A DNA stretch of 64,000 nt from Lachnospiraceae bacterium (GTDB taxonomy: Bacteria > Bacillota > Clostridia > Lachnospirales > Lachnospiraceae): assembly GCA_910574865.1 (NCBI GenBank), contig CAJTDN010000006.1:62001-126000 (forward strand), given 5' to 3'. This document shows positions 45,691-55,154 of this stretch, in pieces. Every line of letters begins with the position of its first letter. Position 1 is the first letter of the stretch. A program made the position numbers and the translations under genes. The notes under the pieces are model-generated. The model had not been told where the DNA came from. It made no database searches and saw nothing but the letters and a program-made list of their open reading frames with translations.

Positions 45691-46896
45691 TTAATTACTG
45701 TTCAGCAACCGTTCCTCCAGGGAATCCATGTCGTACGCGCGACGTTCGAAGTTGTTCAAGTTCTTGGCTGCCGATTTTTGGTAGAAGGAAGGCTTCTTTG
45801 CGGTCGATTCCTTCTGGAAGGCAATGTCTAACGCGGCGACGTCTTGGAGGCTTTGGACCTGCTTGTCCTTCCACTTCTCCAAAATACTGTCGGCATATTC
45901 GAAGCTTGGCTGGTGCGTGACGGAAATGGTCCGGTTCACGGCTTCTAAAACAATGTCAAGGGAGAAGCCGAACTCTTCCGTCCACTTGCGGATATATGCC
46001 AATTCAAAGTCGGCGATGCCACGGTTACGGATGCCGAACGCGTTAAGCACGGTGTAACAGTTTTTGTTATAATTCAAAGACCGCGCCTTGGCCTCCTCGA
46101 CCGTGCAAATCCCCTCGTCCGCCCAGGAAATGGCCACTTTCTGGATATAACGCATGCTCTTGTGGTTGTTTTCCACACATGACTCGATCAGGTACTCGAT
46201 TAGGCTGGCGGACATCCCGAGCTCGTTATAAAAATACGTGATGGCATCCATCTCGGTTTTGGACAAGGTTTTGCCCAGATACTGTTCCGCGACGAAAAGA
46301 AGGGACTTCAGTTCCTTCTGCACCCTTAAGGAATCCAGTGGGATGGCCTTTTTGGACGGAGCCTTCCGCTGCTGCAAGGCGCTTTTTGAGGTCGCGTCGG
46401 CCTTGCCGGTTCCCGCACTCATGCCCGTGGTTTTCGTATTCCCCACGTTCATGTCCGTAGGCTTGGCAATCCCGACATTCGTGGCTGTGGGCTTGGTGGT
46501 TCCCGCGTTCATGGTTTCCGCCTTGACGATGCCCACACCAACGGCGGGGGTTTCCTTGTCACTGTCGACATGCGCGGCGGGTGTTGCAAGCGTCGAAATA
46601 GGTATCTTGTTCAGTTCGAGACCGCTGATGCGTCCCTCCGAATCCTTCTCCATCCTCAAAAGGCTGACGGATTCCCAATAACGGAACGCGCGCAGGATGT
46701 CCTTTTCCGTGTTGTTCAGGCAGTCCGCAATCATGGGAATCGTCAGAGTCTGGCACGGGTCGTCCAAATGACGGAGTAAAAAAAGGTATACCTTTACAAA
46801 TTCCCCGTTGGCCTGAACCATGTAGTCGTCAATAAAATCGTTGGCAATCAAAGTTGCGTTAGTCTGAAATTTGTTCTTTAGTTTCAATGTCTTCAT
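45691..46896 (-). CDS. DnaD-domain primosome protein
   Basis: With the start at ATG 46896 (MKTLKLKNKFQTNATLIAND) the protein has 401 residues. The N-terminal winged-helix part (FVKVYLFLLRHLDDPCQTLT) and the C-terminal DnaD/DnaB_2 domain (AEQYLGKTLSKTEMDAITYF, then a second copy from ILNAFGIRNRGIADFELAYI-like sequence) are joined by a low-complexity linker of tandem decapeptides (46384-46533). It functions with the DnaI-like protein in restarting or initiating replication. The RBS (AAAGGA) is 15 bp away, so the start is not certain. Confidence 0.85.
   Translation of the reverse strand: MKTLKLKNKFQTNATLIANDFIDDYMVQANGEFVKVYLFLLRHLDDPCQTLTIPMIADCLNNTEKDILRAFRYWESVSLLRMEKDSEGRISGLELNKIPISTLATPAAHVDSDKETPAVGVGIVKAETMNAGTTKPTATNVGIAKPTDMNVGNTKTTGMSAGTGKADATSKSALQQRKAPSKKAIPLDSLRVQKELKSLLFVAEQYLGKTLSKTEMDAITYFYNELGMSASLIEYLIESCVENNHKSMRYIQKVAISWADEGICTVEEAKARSLNYNKNCYTVLNAFGIRNRGIADFELAYIRKWTEEFGFSLDIVLEAVNRTISVTHQPSFEYADSILEKWKDKQVQSLQDVAALDIAFQKESTAKKPSFYQKSAAKNLNNFERRAYDMDSLEERLLNSN
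46384..46533 (-). repeat. 30-bp minisatellite coding decapeptides in DnaD linker
   Basis: Five imperfect 30-bp units encode G-x-x-K-x-T-x-M-N-V-like decapeptides (for example GTTKPTATNV, GIAKPTDMNV, GNTKTTGMSA). They lie between the two folded parts of the DnaD-like protein and keep the frame, so unit number can change without harming the protein. Confidence 0.8.
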
Positions 46897-46938
46897 ATGC
46901 CATGCCCCGTCCTTTAGCTTTATTCCCGCGAGCAACGA

Positions 46939-46966
46939 GCCAAGGTCATGCTTGCATGACCTTGGC
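46939..46966. repeat. Perfect hairpin with CATG-CTTG-CATG apex
   Basis: GCCAAGGTCATG-CTTG-CATGACCTTGGC, a perfect 12-bp stem upstream of the dnaD-like gene. It shares the apex with repeat copies A and B at 8638 and 8847. Weaker outer pairing (CCCGC..AGCA / TGCT.CGGGG) extends it to about 46925-46979. Confidence 0.75.
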
Positions 46967-47110
46967 GACTGCTGCGGGGTATTGCACTCCCCGTTACGCC
47001 CCTCTTGCGTAAAGGTATTATAGCATTGAAAAGCCGCGGAAAAAAGCCTTTTTTTCGGGTTAGCGGCAACTATTTTGTTGATAACTTTGTGTGGAAAATG
47101 TGGATAACTC

Positions 47111-48487
47111 CTATTTTAGAAACATTTCCCCAATATTTACAACGTTTCCGGCACCCATAGTTATCAACATGTCCCCTTCCAGACAGGCATTTTCCAGGAA
47201 CCTCGTAATGTCATCGAAGCTGGGAAAATAGTGTGCGTCGCATCCCAGGCGGCGGATTTCGTCGGCCAGGTCTTTGGAAGAAATGCCAAGGTCATCCGTT
47301 TCACGGGCGGCAAAAATGTCCGCAAGAACCAAGTGGTCGGCAAGCGAAAGCGCTTCGGCAAATTCATGGAAGAAGGCCTTCGTGCGCGTATAAGTGTGGG
47401 GCTGGAAGACACACCATAACTGTTTGTGCGGATAATTCTGGGCCGCGGCCAGTGTCGCCCGGATCTCCGTTGGGTGGTGCGCATAATCGTCAATGACGGT
47501 CACCCCGCCTTTGACGCCCTTGTACTCGAAACGTCGGTCGGTTCCCGTAAAGGAGAGCAGGCCGCGGGCGATGGCGTCAAACGGAACATGGATGGAGTCG
47601 GCGGTGGCAACCGCCGCCAACGCGTTGGACACGTTGTGAACACCTGGCACGGAAAGAGTGATTCTGCCAAGCGTCCTTCCTTTCTTAATCATGTCGAAGG
47701 AGGCGTTTCCCATTTCGTCATAAGCGATGTCCCTGGCAGAATAGTCGCAGTCCGCGGACTGGCCGTAGGTCACCACCTTGCAGTCAAGTCCACGGTAAAT
47801 GGCCTGGTAATCCGTAATGTCGGTGTTGATGACAAGAGTCCCGTCGGATGGCAGGAGCGCGGCAAAACGGCGGAACGAATGCCGGATGTCGTCCAAATCC
47901 TTGAAGAAGTCCAGGTGGTCTTCTTCTATGTTTAGTATCACGCCGATTTTTGGGAAAAACTGTAAAAAGCTGTTCGTGTACTCGCAGGCTTCGGTGAGGA
48001 AAACGTCCCCGTTCCCGACCCGGATGTTCCCGCCAATCGCTTTCAAGATGCCTCCCACGGAAATGGTCGGATCCAGGTCTCCTTCCAAAAGGACATGGGA
48101 GAGCATGGAAGTCGTGGTCGTCTTGCCATGCGTGCCGGAGACGGCGACGGGAAGCGCGTAATTTTTCATCAATTGTCCCAAAAGTTCGGCGCGTGTAAGT
48201 AGCGGCAGGCCAAGTGTCCGGGCCTGGGCAAGCTCGGGATTGGACGGCTTGATGGCGGCGGTATAGACGACGCAGCCGATGCCTTCGACGATGTTGCCGG
48301 CCTTTTGCCCGTAAAAGATTCGCGCGCCCCGTTCTTCCAGCATCTCGGTCAGGGCAGACCTCCCGTTGTCGGAACCGGAAACCGTAAATCCTTCCTGCAG
48401 CAGGATTTCGGCAAGGCCGCTCATGCTGATACCGCCGATTCCTATAAAGTGTACGTGAATTGGTTTGTCAAATTCAATCTTATACAT
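47111..48487 (-). CDS. murC: UDP-N-acetylmuramate-L-alanine ligase
   Basis: A 458-residue protein of the Mur ligase family: an N-terminal UDP-binding domain with HFIGIGGISMSGLAEILLQE, the ATP site VAVSGTHGKTTTTSMLSHVL, the central motifs NIEEDHLDFFKDLDDIRHSF and PGVHNVSNALAAVATA, and the C-terminal domain with DDYAHHPTEIRATLAAAQNY. It adds the first residue of the peptidoglycan stem peptide in the cytoplasm. It is transcribed away from spoVG and alone. Confidence 0.97.
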   Translation of the reverse strand: MYKIEFDKPIHVHFIGIGGISMSGLAEILLQEGFTVSGSDNGRSALTEMLEERGARIFYGQKAGNIVEGIGCVVYTAAIKPSNPELAQARTLGLPLLTRAELLGQLMKNYALPVAVSGTHGKTTTTSMLSHVLLEGDLDPTISVGGILKAIGGNIRVGNGDVFLTEACEYTNSFLQFFPKIGVILNIEEDHLDFFKDLDDIRHSFRRFAALLPSDGTLVINTDITDYQAIYRGLDCKVVTYGQSADCDYSARDIAYDEMGNASFDMIKKGRTLGRITLSVPGVHNVSNALAAVATADSIHVPFDAIARGLLSFTGTDRRFEYKGVKGGVTVIDDYAHHPTEIRATLAAAQNYPHKQLWCVFQPHTYTRTKAFFHEFAEALSLADHLVLADIFAARETDDLGISSKDLADEIRRLGCDAHYFPSFDDITRFLENACLEGDMLITMGAGNVVNIGEMFLK

Positions 48488-48663
48488 AAAACGGATAACC
48501 TCTTCTCAACTATTCTCACGCAGGCAGATTGCCAGGTGGCCATGGGCGGGGAGGAACCCCCCGTCGCTTTATCTATTATAACTATATATGAGGAAAATTA
48601 AAAGAAGTTCTTTTTGTGCAATATTAATAAAATGTAAAAAAACGCACTAGAATATTTGTAAAA

Positions 48664-48694
48664 TTGTACACATAAGGAAAAAGTGTGTTATAAT
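48664..48694 (+). promoter_or_regulatory. Candidate promoter for spoVG
   Basis: A perfect TATAAT (48689-48694) with TTGTAC (48664-48669) 19 bp upstream. The whole 48488-48663 region is AT-rich with no gene. No clear sigma-H element was found. Confidence 0.5.
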
Positions 48695-48796
48695 AGATGC
48701 AAATCCGAACCATTGTTTCAGAATAATCTGGACAATGCAAATATACACATGTACGCAATCATGAAGCGATTAGCGTGGGAGAAAGGAGATATGGAT

Positions 48797-49084
48797 ATGC
48801 AGATCACAGATGTACGCGTGCGAAAAGTGGAGAAGGAAGGCAAGTTAAAGGCGGTAGTTTCAATTACCTTGGACGATGAATTCGTCGTCCACGACATCAA
48901 GGTGATTGAGGGCGAGAAAGGGTTGTTCATCGCGATGCCGAGCAAGAAGGCGGCAGACGGTGAGTACCGGGACATTGCACATCCGATTAACTCGGGAACG
49001 AGGGAGCGGATACAAAGGATTATCTTGGAAAGATATGAACACGGCTTGGAGAATGAGACTGAAAATGTAATGGAAGAATTGTAA
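48797..49084 (+). CDS. spoVG: Septation/stage V sporulation regulator SpoVG
   Basis: A 95-residue protein, [20 protein letters not shown], with [20 protein letters not shown] and [20 protein letters not shown]. Of the two close ATG codons the second (48797) is chosen because AAAGGAG lies 8 bases upstream. SpoVG is an RNA-binding regulator present in many Firmicutes including non-sporulating ones, so its presence does not prove sporulation. Confidence 0.95.
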   Translation: MQITDVRVRKVEKEGKLKAVVSITLDDEFVVHDIKVIEGEKGLFIAMPSKKAADGEYRDIAHPINSGTRERIQRIILERYEHGLENETENVMEEL

Positions 49085-49095
49085 GTTATAGAGAA

Positions 49096-49138
49096 GGGGT
49101 CGGTCACGCCACTGGTCATCCAATGGCTTGCCGGCCCC
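49096..49138. terminator. Terminator between spoVG and the rluA-like gene
   Basis: GGGGTCGG and CCGGCCCC form an 8-bp stem with one G-T pair, followed on the plus strand by ATTTCATTTCC. It separates two convergent genes. Confidence 0.5.
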
Positions 49139-49160
49139 ATTTCATTTCCGGGCGGCCGCC

Positions 49161-49868
49161 TTACATGGAAGGCTTGCCGGGAAGTTCGAAACACAGGGGC
49201 TTGCCCGTGGCAGGGTGCCTGAATTCCAGGCGGCTGGCGTAAAGCTCGATGTGGCCCGGCCGGCAAGGTCTGGCACCGTATTTGACATCTCCGACGACGG
49301 GACATCCCATGGCGGACATTTGCGCCCGGATTTGGTGGTGCCGTCCGGTATCCAGCGTGATTTCGGCAAGGCAACGTCCGCCTTTTTCATGCAGGACCTG
49401 GTAATGGAGCCTTGCAAATTGCGCGCCGGGGGCGTCGGCGGGACAAACGGAGGATAGGTTCGACTTCGCGTCCCGGCGCAAGTGGTTTTCCAGCGTACCC
49501 TCTAAACGGGAGGGGACGTTTTCCAAAATGGTATGGTAATATTTACCAAAAGCGCGGGTTGCAAGCTGTTTGTTTAAATCTCGTGCGGCGGAGGGCGTCT
49601 TGGCGAACACGAGCAACCCCTGCACGGGTTGGTCGAGTCGGTGGATGACGGCCAGGTAAGGGGGCTTCTGCCGTGCAGTGGGCTTTGTGCCGCGTGTTTG
49701 GGCGTGTACGGAAAAGGGGCGGGCGTTTTGCGCGTCGACGTGGTTTCGCAGTACGCTTTCCACGTCCGGCACGTCGATGCGGCGGTTTTGCGTGGCCATG
49801 CCGGCCGGCTTTATGCATACTAGTATGTCTTTGTCTTCATATACGATTTCCACTTGCTTGTTTTTCAT
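49161..49868 (-). CDS. RluA-family pseudouridine synthase
   Basis: A 235-residue protein beginning MKNKQVEIVYEDKDILVCIK. The catalytic Asp is in LAVIHRLDQPVQGLLVFAKT (normally HRLDxxTSG, here PVQG). Further motifs are LATRAFGKYYHTILE and ITLDTGRHHQIRAQMSAMGC PVVGD. There is no N-terminal S4 domain. A proline/threonine-rich stretch (TRGTKPTARQKPP) precedes the catalytic loop. The modified RNA cannot be predicted. Confidence 0.88.
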   Translation of the reverse strand: MKNKQVEIVYEDKDILVCIKPAGMATQNRRIDVPDVESVLRNHVDAQNARPFSVHAQTRGTKPTARQKPPYLAVIHRLDQPVQGLLVFAKTPSAARDLNKQLATRAFGKYYHTILENVPSRLEGTLENHLRRDAKSNLSSVCPADAPGAQFARLHYQVLHEKGGRCLAEITLDTGRHHQIRAQMSAMGCPVVGDVKYGARPCRPGHIELYASRLEFRHPATGKPLCFELPGKPSM

Positions 49869-49938
49869 GTTAATTTTACCAATTTCCTTTATTTTTTTGT
49901 TTTAAAATGAAAAGTATCTTAAAACCTGACAGTAATTC

Positions 49939-49967
49939 TTGACTTTTTTACAGAATCTGTCTAAACT
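49939..49967 (+). promoter_or_regulatory. Promoter for the xpaC-telA operon
   Basis: TTGACT (49939-49944), a 17-bp spacer and TAAACT (49962-49967), 81 bp before the start. The hexamers and spacing are the same as in the rpsL promoter at 54587. Confidence 0.65.
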
Positions 49968-50047
49968 GATTATCATACAAATATTTTGACGGGTCAACAG
50001 TTAATTTTCAATTATCGCATTTTTTAGAGAAGGGTTGGACAAGGGAC

Positions 50048-51586
50048 ATGGAAGGCCAAAATTGGGAGCAGTTTGGAGAGGACATTAAGAAGAGCGTACA
50101 GGATGCGGTCGAGTCGGGGGATTTCAGCAGCTTGAACCAGACCGTGACGGACACGGTGAACGGCGTGATGAATGGCCTTGGCGACGCGATGCGGGGATTT
50201 ACCGGGTCACGCGCGAACGGGGCACGTCGGCAGGCCCCGCTGGAGTTTGATTATCGGACGGGCACTTACCGTAAGGACACGGAACAATCGTACCACTACA
50301 AGGAGGCAGAATCGTCGGAAAAGGGCAACGCCGGCAGCGGGACGGGCTCCTACAAGGCGGGAAGCGGGTCGGGTACTTACAATTCGGGAGGTCGGACGGC
50401 GGACCGTTATCAATATGGCGGGGGTGCGGACGGCGAAGCCTTTGGCCGGACGCGGAACCAGTACCGTTATAACCGTCCGGGGAGGGGCGCGAGCGGCGGC
50501 CGGGGGCTGGTCGGTGGTGGCGCTGCGAACCAGGGAAAGATGCTGCCCGCGTTGTACGCGCGGCCGACGGGCCTGCAGGTTGGCGGATGGATTCTTTCGG
50601 GAGTCGGGGGAATGATAGCGCTCGGATGTGGAAGCGCGGGAATTATTTGCCTGCTGGCAATGGCGTTCGGTGGTGCGCCGGTGGGGGCGACGGCCATCGC
50701 GGTCGGCATCCTGGGAATGTGTACGGGCATATTCGGCGCGGTGGCGGGCGTGGGAGCGAGCTGGCGAAAGAGTGTCAAGAGGTTCCGCTCTTACGTGCGC
50801 GCGTTGGGAGGCAAGGAGTACGGCGACGTCAAGATGCTGGCCCGGCAAATGCGCAAGTCGCCGAAATACGTGATAAAGGATTTGCGGAAAATGATTGCCC
50901 GGGGATGGTTCCGGGAAGGACACCTGGATGACGAGGAGACCTGCCTGATGGTCAGTGACAACGCCTACCAGCAGTACACGGCACTTCTGGAATCGAAAGA
51001 AGAGAGCGCGCGTGAGAGGGAACTTGAAAAAATGCGCGAAGAACGGGAAATTCAAAAAATGGCGGCGCAAATGCGTGAGGAAGAGGCGGAGAATGATGAA
51101 AGCCTGCCCGTGGAAGTGCGCGAGATACTGAAGTCCGGCGAGGAATACTTACGAAAAATCCATGCTTGTAACGACGCGATACCCGGGCAGGAGATTTCGG
51201 CCAAGATTTCGCGCATCGAGATATTGGTGGACCGCATTTTTGTCCGCGTGAAGGAGCAGCCTGACACCGTCTCGGACTTGCACCGGATGATGCAGTATTA
51301 CCTGCCGACCACGGTGAAGCTTTTGGAAGCGTACGAGCAGCTTGACAAGCAGCCGGTTCAGGGAGAGAACATCCGCAATTCCAAGAGGGAAATTGAAAAG
51401 ACGCTGGACACGCTGAACGTGGCCTTTGAAAAGCTTTTGGACAGTTTGTTCCAGGATACCGCGTGGGACGTTTCCTCCGACATTTCCGTCCTTCAGACGA
51501 TGCTGGCGCAGGAAGGATTGACGGAAGAGGCGTTTAAGAGGAAGAACGCGGAGAAAGAAGAACAAGGTAATTCCATTTTAAAATGA
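50048..51586 (+). CDS. XpaC-like (5-bromo-4-chloroindolyl phosphate hydrolysis) membrane protein
   Basis: A 512-residue protein beginning MEGQNWEQFGEDIKKSVQDA. Residues about 55-170 are Gly/Ser/Tyr-rich and probably disordered. Two membrane helices follow (GWILSGVGGMIALGCGSAGI and the next hydrophobic stretch). The C-terminal 300 residues are the XpaC domain: YGDVKMLARQMRKSPKYVIK, MIARGWFREGHLDDEETCLM and a long coiled region. XpaC proteins occur next to TelA proteins, as here (59 bp downstream), and are linked to membrane-stress tolerance. The biochemical function is unknown. Confidence 0.8.
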   Translation: MEGQNWEQFGEDIKKSVQDAVESGDFSSLNQTVTDTVNGVMNGLGDAMRGFTGSRANGARRQAPLEFDYRTGTYRKDTEQSYHYKEAESSEKGNAGSGTGSYKAGSGSGTYNSGGRTADRYQYGGGADGEAFGRTRNQYRYNRPGRGASGGRGLVGGGAANQGKMLPALYARPTGLQVGGWILSGVGGMIALGCGSAGIICLLAMAFGGAPVGATAIAVGILGMCTGIFGAVAGVGASWRKSVKRFRSYVRALGGKEYGDVKMLARQMRKSPKYVIKDLRKMIARGWFREGHLDDEETCLMVSDNAYQQYTALLESKEESARERELEKMREEREIQKMAAQMREEEAENDESLPVEVREILKSGEEYLRKIHACNDAIPGQEISAKISRIEILVDRIFVRVKEQPDTVSDLHRMMQYYLPTTVKLLEAYEQLDKQPVQGENIRNSKREIEKTLDTLNVAFEKLLDSLFQDTAWDVSSDISVLQTMLAQEGLTEEAFKRKNAEKEEQGNSILK

Positions 51587-51644
51587 AACAAGGCAGTTCA
51601 ATTAAAAAAACATAAAATAATCAAAAGAAATGGAGAGAAAAGCT

Positions 51645-52790
51645 ATGAGTGAAGAATTTAAGGATTTTGCCCCTACCCCGACGTTGACATTGGATCCGTT
51701 CCAGACCCCACCGGAACCGGAGCTTCCGGTGGAGCGGCAGGAGAAGCCCGTCTTTGACGAGAACGTGCTCACCGCGGAAGAAAGGAAGATGGCCGAGCAG
51801 TTTGCCGACCAGATTGACTTGACGAATTCCCAGACGATTTTGCAGTATGGGGCCGGCACCCAGAAGAAGATGGCCGATTTTTCGGAATCCGCGCTCGCGA
51901 ACGTGCGCACGAAGGACATGGGCGAGGTCGGGGACTTACTGTCCGGCGTGGTCAAGGAATTGAAGTCCTTTGGCGAGGAGGAAGAGGAGAAGGGGTTTTT
52001 CGGCTTCCTGAAAAAGAGCGGCGACAAGATTACGTCCATGAAGATAAAATACAACAAGGCGGAGACGAACATCAACCAGATCGTGAAGGCCCTGGAGAGC
52101 CATCAGGTACAGTTGCTTAAGGACATTGCCCTGCTGGACAAAATGTACGAGTTGAACCTGACATATTTTAAGGAACTGACAATGTACATCATGGCGGGCA
52201 AGAAGAAGCTCGACGAGGTTCGTTCCACCAAGCTGAAGGAACTGCTTGACAAGGCACAGAAAAGCGGGCTGGCGGAGGATGCGCAGGCGGCGAGGGATCT
52301 TGACGGGATGTGCAACCGGTTTGAGAAGAAAATCCATGATTTGGAATTGACGCGCCAGATTTCCATCCAGACGGCTCCGCAGATTCGCCTGGTACAAGGA
52401 AACGACACGCTGATGGTGGAAAAAATCCAGTCCACCATCGTCAACACGATTCCGCTGTGGAAGAGCCAGATGGTGCTTGGACTGGGCGTGGAGCATTCCG
52501 CGCAGGCGGCCGCGGCGCAACGTGAGGTGACGGACATGACCAACGAGCTGCTCAAGAAGAACGCGGACAAGTTAAAGATGGCGACGATAGACACGGCCAG
52601 GGAGTCTGAGCGCGGCATCGTGGACATCGAGACGCTGAAACATACGAACGAGTCCCTCATTTCCACCTTGGACGAGGTGATGAAGATCCAGCAGGAGGGG
52701 CGCCAGAAACGCCGCGAGGCAGAGGTCGAGATGCAGCGCCTGGAGGGCGAATTGAAAACAAAACTGTTGCAGATCCAGGCCCAGGGATGA
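51645..52790 (+). CDS. TelA-family toxic anion resistance protein
   Basis: A 381-residue protein starting at ATG 51645 behind GGAGAG. After a Pro-rich N-terminus it is almost entirely helical: EERKMAEQFADQIDLTNSQT, LKKSGDKITSMKIKYNKAET, LDKMYELNLTYFKELTMYIM, and the TelA core IVNTIPLWKSQMVLGLGVEH followed by AQREVTDMTNELLKKNADKL. Members are linked to tellurite, bacteriocin and phage-related membrane stress tolerance without a known mechanism. It pairs with the XpaC-like gene. Confidence 0.9.
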   Translation: MSEEFKDFAPTPTLTLDPFQTPPEPELPVERQEKPVFDENVLTAEERKMAEQFADQIDLTNSQTILQYGAGTQKKMADFSESALANVRTKDMGEVGDLLSGVVKELKSFGEEEEEKGFFGFLKKSGDKITSMKIKYNKAETNINQIVKALESHQVQLLKDIALLDKMYELNLTYFKELTMYIMAGKKKLDEVRSTKLKELLDKAQKSGLAEDAQAARDLDGMCNRFEKKIHDLELTRQISIQTAPQIRLVQGNDTLMVEKIQSTIVNTIPLWKSQMVLGLGVEHSAQAAAAQREVTDMTNELLKKNADKLKMATIDTARESERGIVDIETLKHTNESLISTLDEVMKIQQEGRQKRREAEVEMQRLEGELKTKLLQIQAQG

Positions 52791-52920
52791 TTGAAAGCAA
52801 TTGGCATTGAACGCTTAACAAGCGCGGAAAGCGCGAGTTTGGCGAAAAGAACTTCCTTAAGGAAGGGCGAAATTGGTAAGGATAACTTCCTTTAACAAAG
52901 AAGAGGAGACATTTTATATC

Positions 52921-54363
52921 ATGGCAAAGGAAAAGAAATTGGTAAAGTCCATTACCGCGCGTGACGAGGATTTCGCGCAGTGGTATACGGATGTCGTGAG
53001 AGAGGCGAAGTTATGTGATTATTCCGGGGTCAAGGGATGCTTGAACTACCTGCCCAACGGATATGCGATTTGGGAAAACATTCAAAATGACCTGGACGGG
53101 CGGTTCAAGGAATCGGGCGTGGAGAACGTGTATTTGCCGGTCTTGATTCCGGAGTCGCTTTTGCAGAAGGAGGCGGACCACATCGAGGGGTTCGCGCCGG
53201 AGGCGGCGTGGGTGACGCAGGGCGGTTCGGAGCCATTGCAGGAAAAGTTCTGCATCCGCCCGACGTCGGAGACGTTGTTCTGTGACGTGTGGAGCAAGAC
53301 GGTGCAGTCTTACCGTGACTTGCCGAAGGTGTGGAATCAGTGGTGCTCGGTGCTGCGCTGGGAGAAGACGACGAGGCCGTTCTTGCGTTCGCGCGAGTTT
53401 TTGTGGCAGGAGGGGCATACGATTCACGCCACTTACGAGGAGGCCGAAGAGCGGACGCTGATGATGCGTGACATTTATTATAACTTTATCCAGGATGACC
53501 TGGCGATTCCGCTGATTACCGGGCGCAAAACCGAGAGCGAGAAGTTCGCCGGGGCGCAGGACACCTACACGGTGGAGGCATTGATGCACGACGGACAGGC
53601 GTTGCAGTCGGGCACGAGCCATTTCTTTGGTAATTCGTTCCCGGACGCGTTCAACATCAAATATGCGGACAAGAATAACGAGCTGCACAGCGTTTATGAG
53701 ACTTCGTGGGGGTTGTCCACTCGCATCATAGGAGCCATCATCATGGTTCATGGCGATGACGACGGGTTGGTGTTGCCGCCTAGAATCGCGCCAATCCAGA
53801 CGCGGGTAATTCCAATCGCCCAGCACAAGGAAGGCGTGCTTGATAAGGCGCGGGAGATTTTGGCCGCGCTGACGGCGGCGGGTTACAAGGCGAAGCTTGA
53901 CGATTCGGACAAGGCGCCAGGCTGGAAGTTTGCCGAGCAGGAAATCCTTGGTATCCCGACCCGTATCGAGATTGGACCCAAGGACATTGAAAACGGGCAG
54001 GTGGTCGTGGTGCGCCGCGACACGAGGGAGAAAATCGTCGTGCCGATTGACGAGATTGCCACCAGGCTTTCTGAAATCTTAGAGACGATGCAAAAGGAAA
54101 TGTTCGAGCGGGCGAAGGCGTTTCGCGACGGGCGAATCAGTTCTGCCACCACGATGGAGGAGATGGGGCGTAAGTTTAATGAAAAGCCGGGTTTCATCAA
54201 GGCGATGTGGTGTGGCGGGGCGGCCTGCGAGGACGAGGTCAAGGCACAAGTGGGCGGCATGACTTCGCGGTGCATCCCCGAGGAACAGGAACATCTGTCC
54301 GACGTGTGCGTCTGCTGCGGGAAGCCGGCGAAGCACATGGTGTACTGGGGCAGGGCGTATTAG
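52921..54363 (+). CDS. proS: Prolyl-tRNA synthetase, archaeal/eukaryote type
   Basis: With the start at ATG 52921 the protein has 480 residues. Class II motifs are [20 protein letters not shown] (motif 1), [20 protein letters not shown] (motif 2) and the [20 protein letters not shown] region (motif 3). A C-terminal zinc-binding domain has Cys residues in [11 protein letters not shown] and CVCCGKPA. It is the short form lacking the insertion editing domain of most bacterial ProS, so mischarged Ala-tRNA(Pro) must be corrected by another protein; the YbaK-like protein at 27167 is a candidate. Confidence 0.95.
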   Translation: MAKEKKLVKSITARDEDFAQWYTDVVREAKLCDYSGVKGCLNYLPNGYAIWENIQNDLDGRFKESGVENVYLPVLIPESLLQKEADHIEGFAPEAAWVTQGGSEPLQEKFCIRPTSETLFCDVWSKTVQSYRDLPKVWNQWCSVLRWEKTTRPFLRSREFLWQEGHTIHATYEEAEERTLMMRDIYYNFIQDDLAIPLITGRKTESEKFAGAQDTYTVEALMHDGQALQSGTSHFFGNSFPDAFNIKYADKNNELHSVYETSWGLSTRIIGAIIMVHGDDDGLVLPPRIAPIQTRVIPIAQHKEGVLDKAREILAALTAAGYKAKLDDSDKAPGWKFAEQEILGIPTRIEIGPKDIENGQVVVVRRDTREKIVVPIDEIATRLSEILETMQKEMFERAKAFRDGRISSATTMEEMGRKFNEKPGFIKAMWCGGAACEDEVKAQVGGMTSRCIPEEQEHLSDVCVCCGKPAKHMVYWGRAY

Positions 54364-54395
54364 AGCGGGAACGGGCGTGAAAACAAGTCATAAAC

Positions 54396-54427
54396 GGCGT
54401 GGGGCGGAATGCTTCCGCCCCACCGCC
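54396..54427 (+). terminator. Terminator after proS
   Basis: GTGGGGCGGAA-TGC-TTCCGCCCCAC is a perfect 11-bp stem, extended by GGC/CGCC, followed by TTAGTTTCTTTT. Confidence 0.85.
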
Positions 54428-54434
54428 TTAGTTT

Positions 54435-54542
54435 CTTTTCACGGGGGACTCCACCCTTTTCGGGTTGTGGGAAACAAGGTACCTGGCGTTATTCAAGCAA
54501 GCCTGCAACGTTTCATTCCTTGTTTCCCCACTCCGTGAAAAG
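54435..54542 (+). other. Nested inverted-repeat element upstream of rpsL
   Basis: CTTTTCACGG (54435-54444) pairs with CCGTGAAAAG (54533-54542). Inside, GTGGGAAACAAGG (54467-54479) pairs with CCTTGTTTCCCCAC (54518-54531) with one bulge, and ACCC-TTTTC-GGGT makes a small side hairpin. The element lies between the proS terminator and the rpsL promoter, so it is not part of either transcript. It could be a small mobile repeat or a structured RNA gene. Confidence 0.5.
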
Positions 54543-54586
54543 TAGCCCGTCTTTAATAGAAAAATCCATAAACTGAAAAAATCCCC

Positions 54587-54615
54587 TTGACTTTCATTGG
54601 AAAACGTAATAAACT
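54587..54615 (+). promoter_or_regulatory. Promoter for the str operon
   Basis: TTGACT (54587-54592), a 17-bp spacer and TAAACT (54610-54615). The leader before rpsL would be about 110 nt. Confidence 0.7.
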
Positions 54616-54731
54616 AGTCTAGCGTGCATGGAAATGCATCATGTTTTTGTGCGCGTTTAGATAATGTATGTTATCTGCAACCATCCTGACAAGCGCAGGA
54701 AAACGAAAGAACATCATAGGAGGTGAAAAGA

Positions 54732-55154
54732 ATGCCAACATTTAACCAGTTAGTTAGAAAAGGACGTCAGACTTCCGAGAAGAAATCAACCGCGCCGGCC
54801 CTGCAAAAAGGATACAACTCCTTGAAGAAGCGTGCCACGGACGTGTCCGCCCCGCAGAAGAGGGGGGTGTGCACCGCGGTCAAGACGGCCACCCCGAAGA
54901 AGCCGAATTCGGCGCTGAGAAAGATTGCCAGGGTTCGTCTGTCTAACGGAATCGAGGTGACGAGCTACATTCCGGGCGAGGGACACAACCTGCAGGAGCA
55001 TAGCGTCGTCATGATTCGTGGTGGAAGGGTAAAGGATTTGCCCGGTACCAGGTATCACATCATCAGGGGTACGCTGGATACGGCGGGCGTCGCGAAGAGA
55101 CGCCAGGCTCGTTCCAAGTACGGCGCGAAGAGGCCGAAAGACGCGAAGAAGTAA
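54732..55154 (+). CDS. rpsL: 30S ribosomal protein S12
   Basis: A 140-residue protein, start at ATG 54732 behind AGGAGGTG ([20 protein letters not shown]). The streptomycin-site residues are wild type ([11 protein letters not shown] and [13 protein letters not shown]). First gene of the str operon. Confidence 0.97.
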   Translation: MPTFNQLVRKGRQTSEKKSTAPALQKGYNSLKKRATDVSAPQKRGVCTAVKTATPKKPNSALRKIARVRLSNGIEVTSYIPGEGHNLQEHSVVMIRGGRVKDLPGTRYHIIRGTLDTAGVAKRRQARSKYGAKRPKDAKK

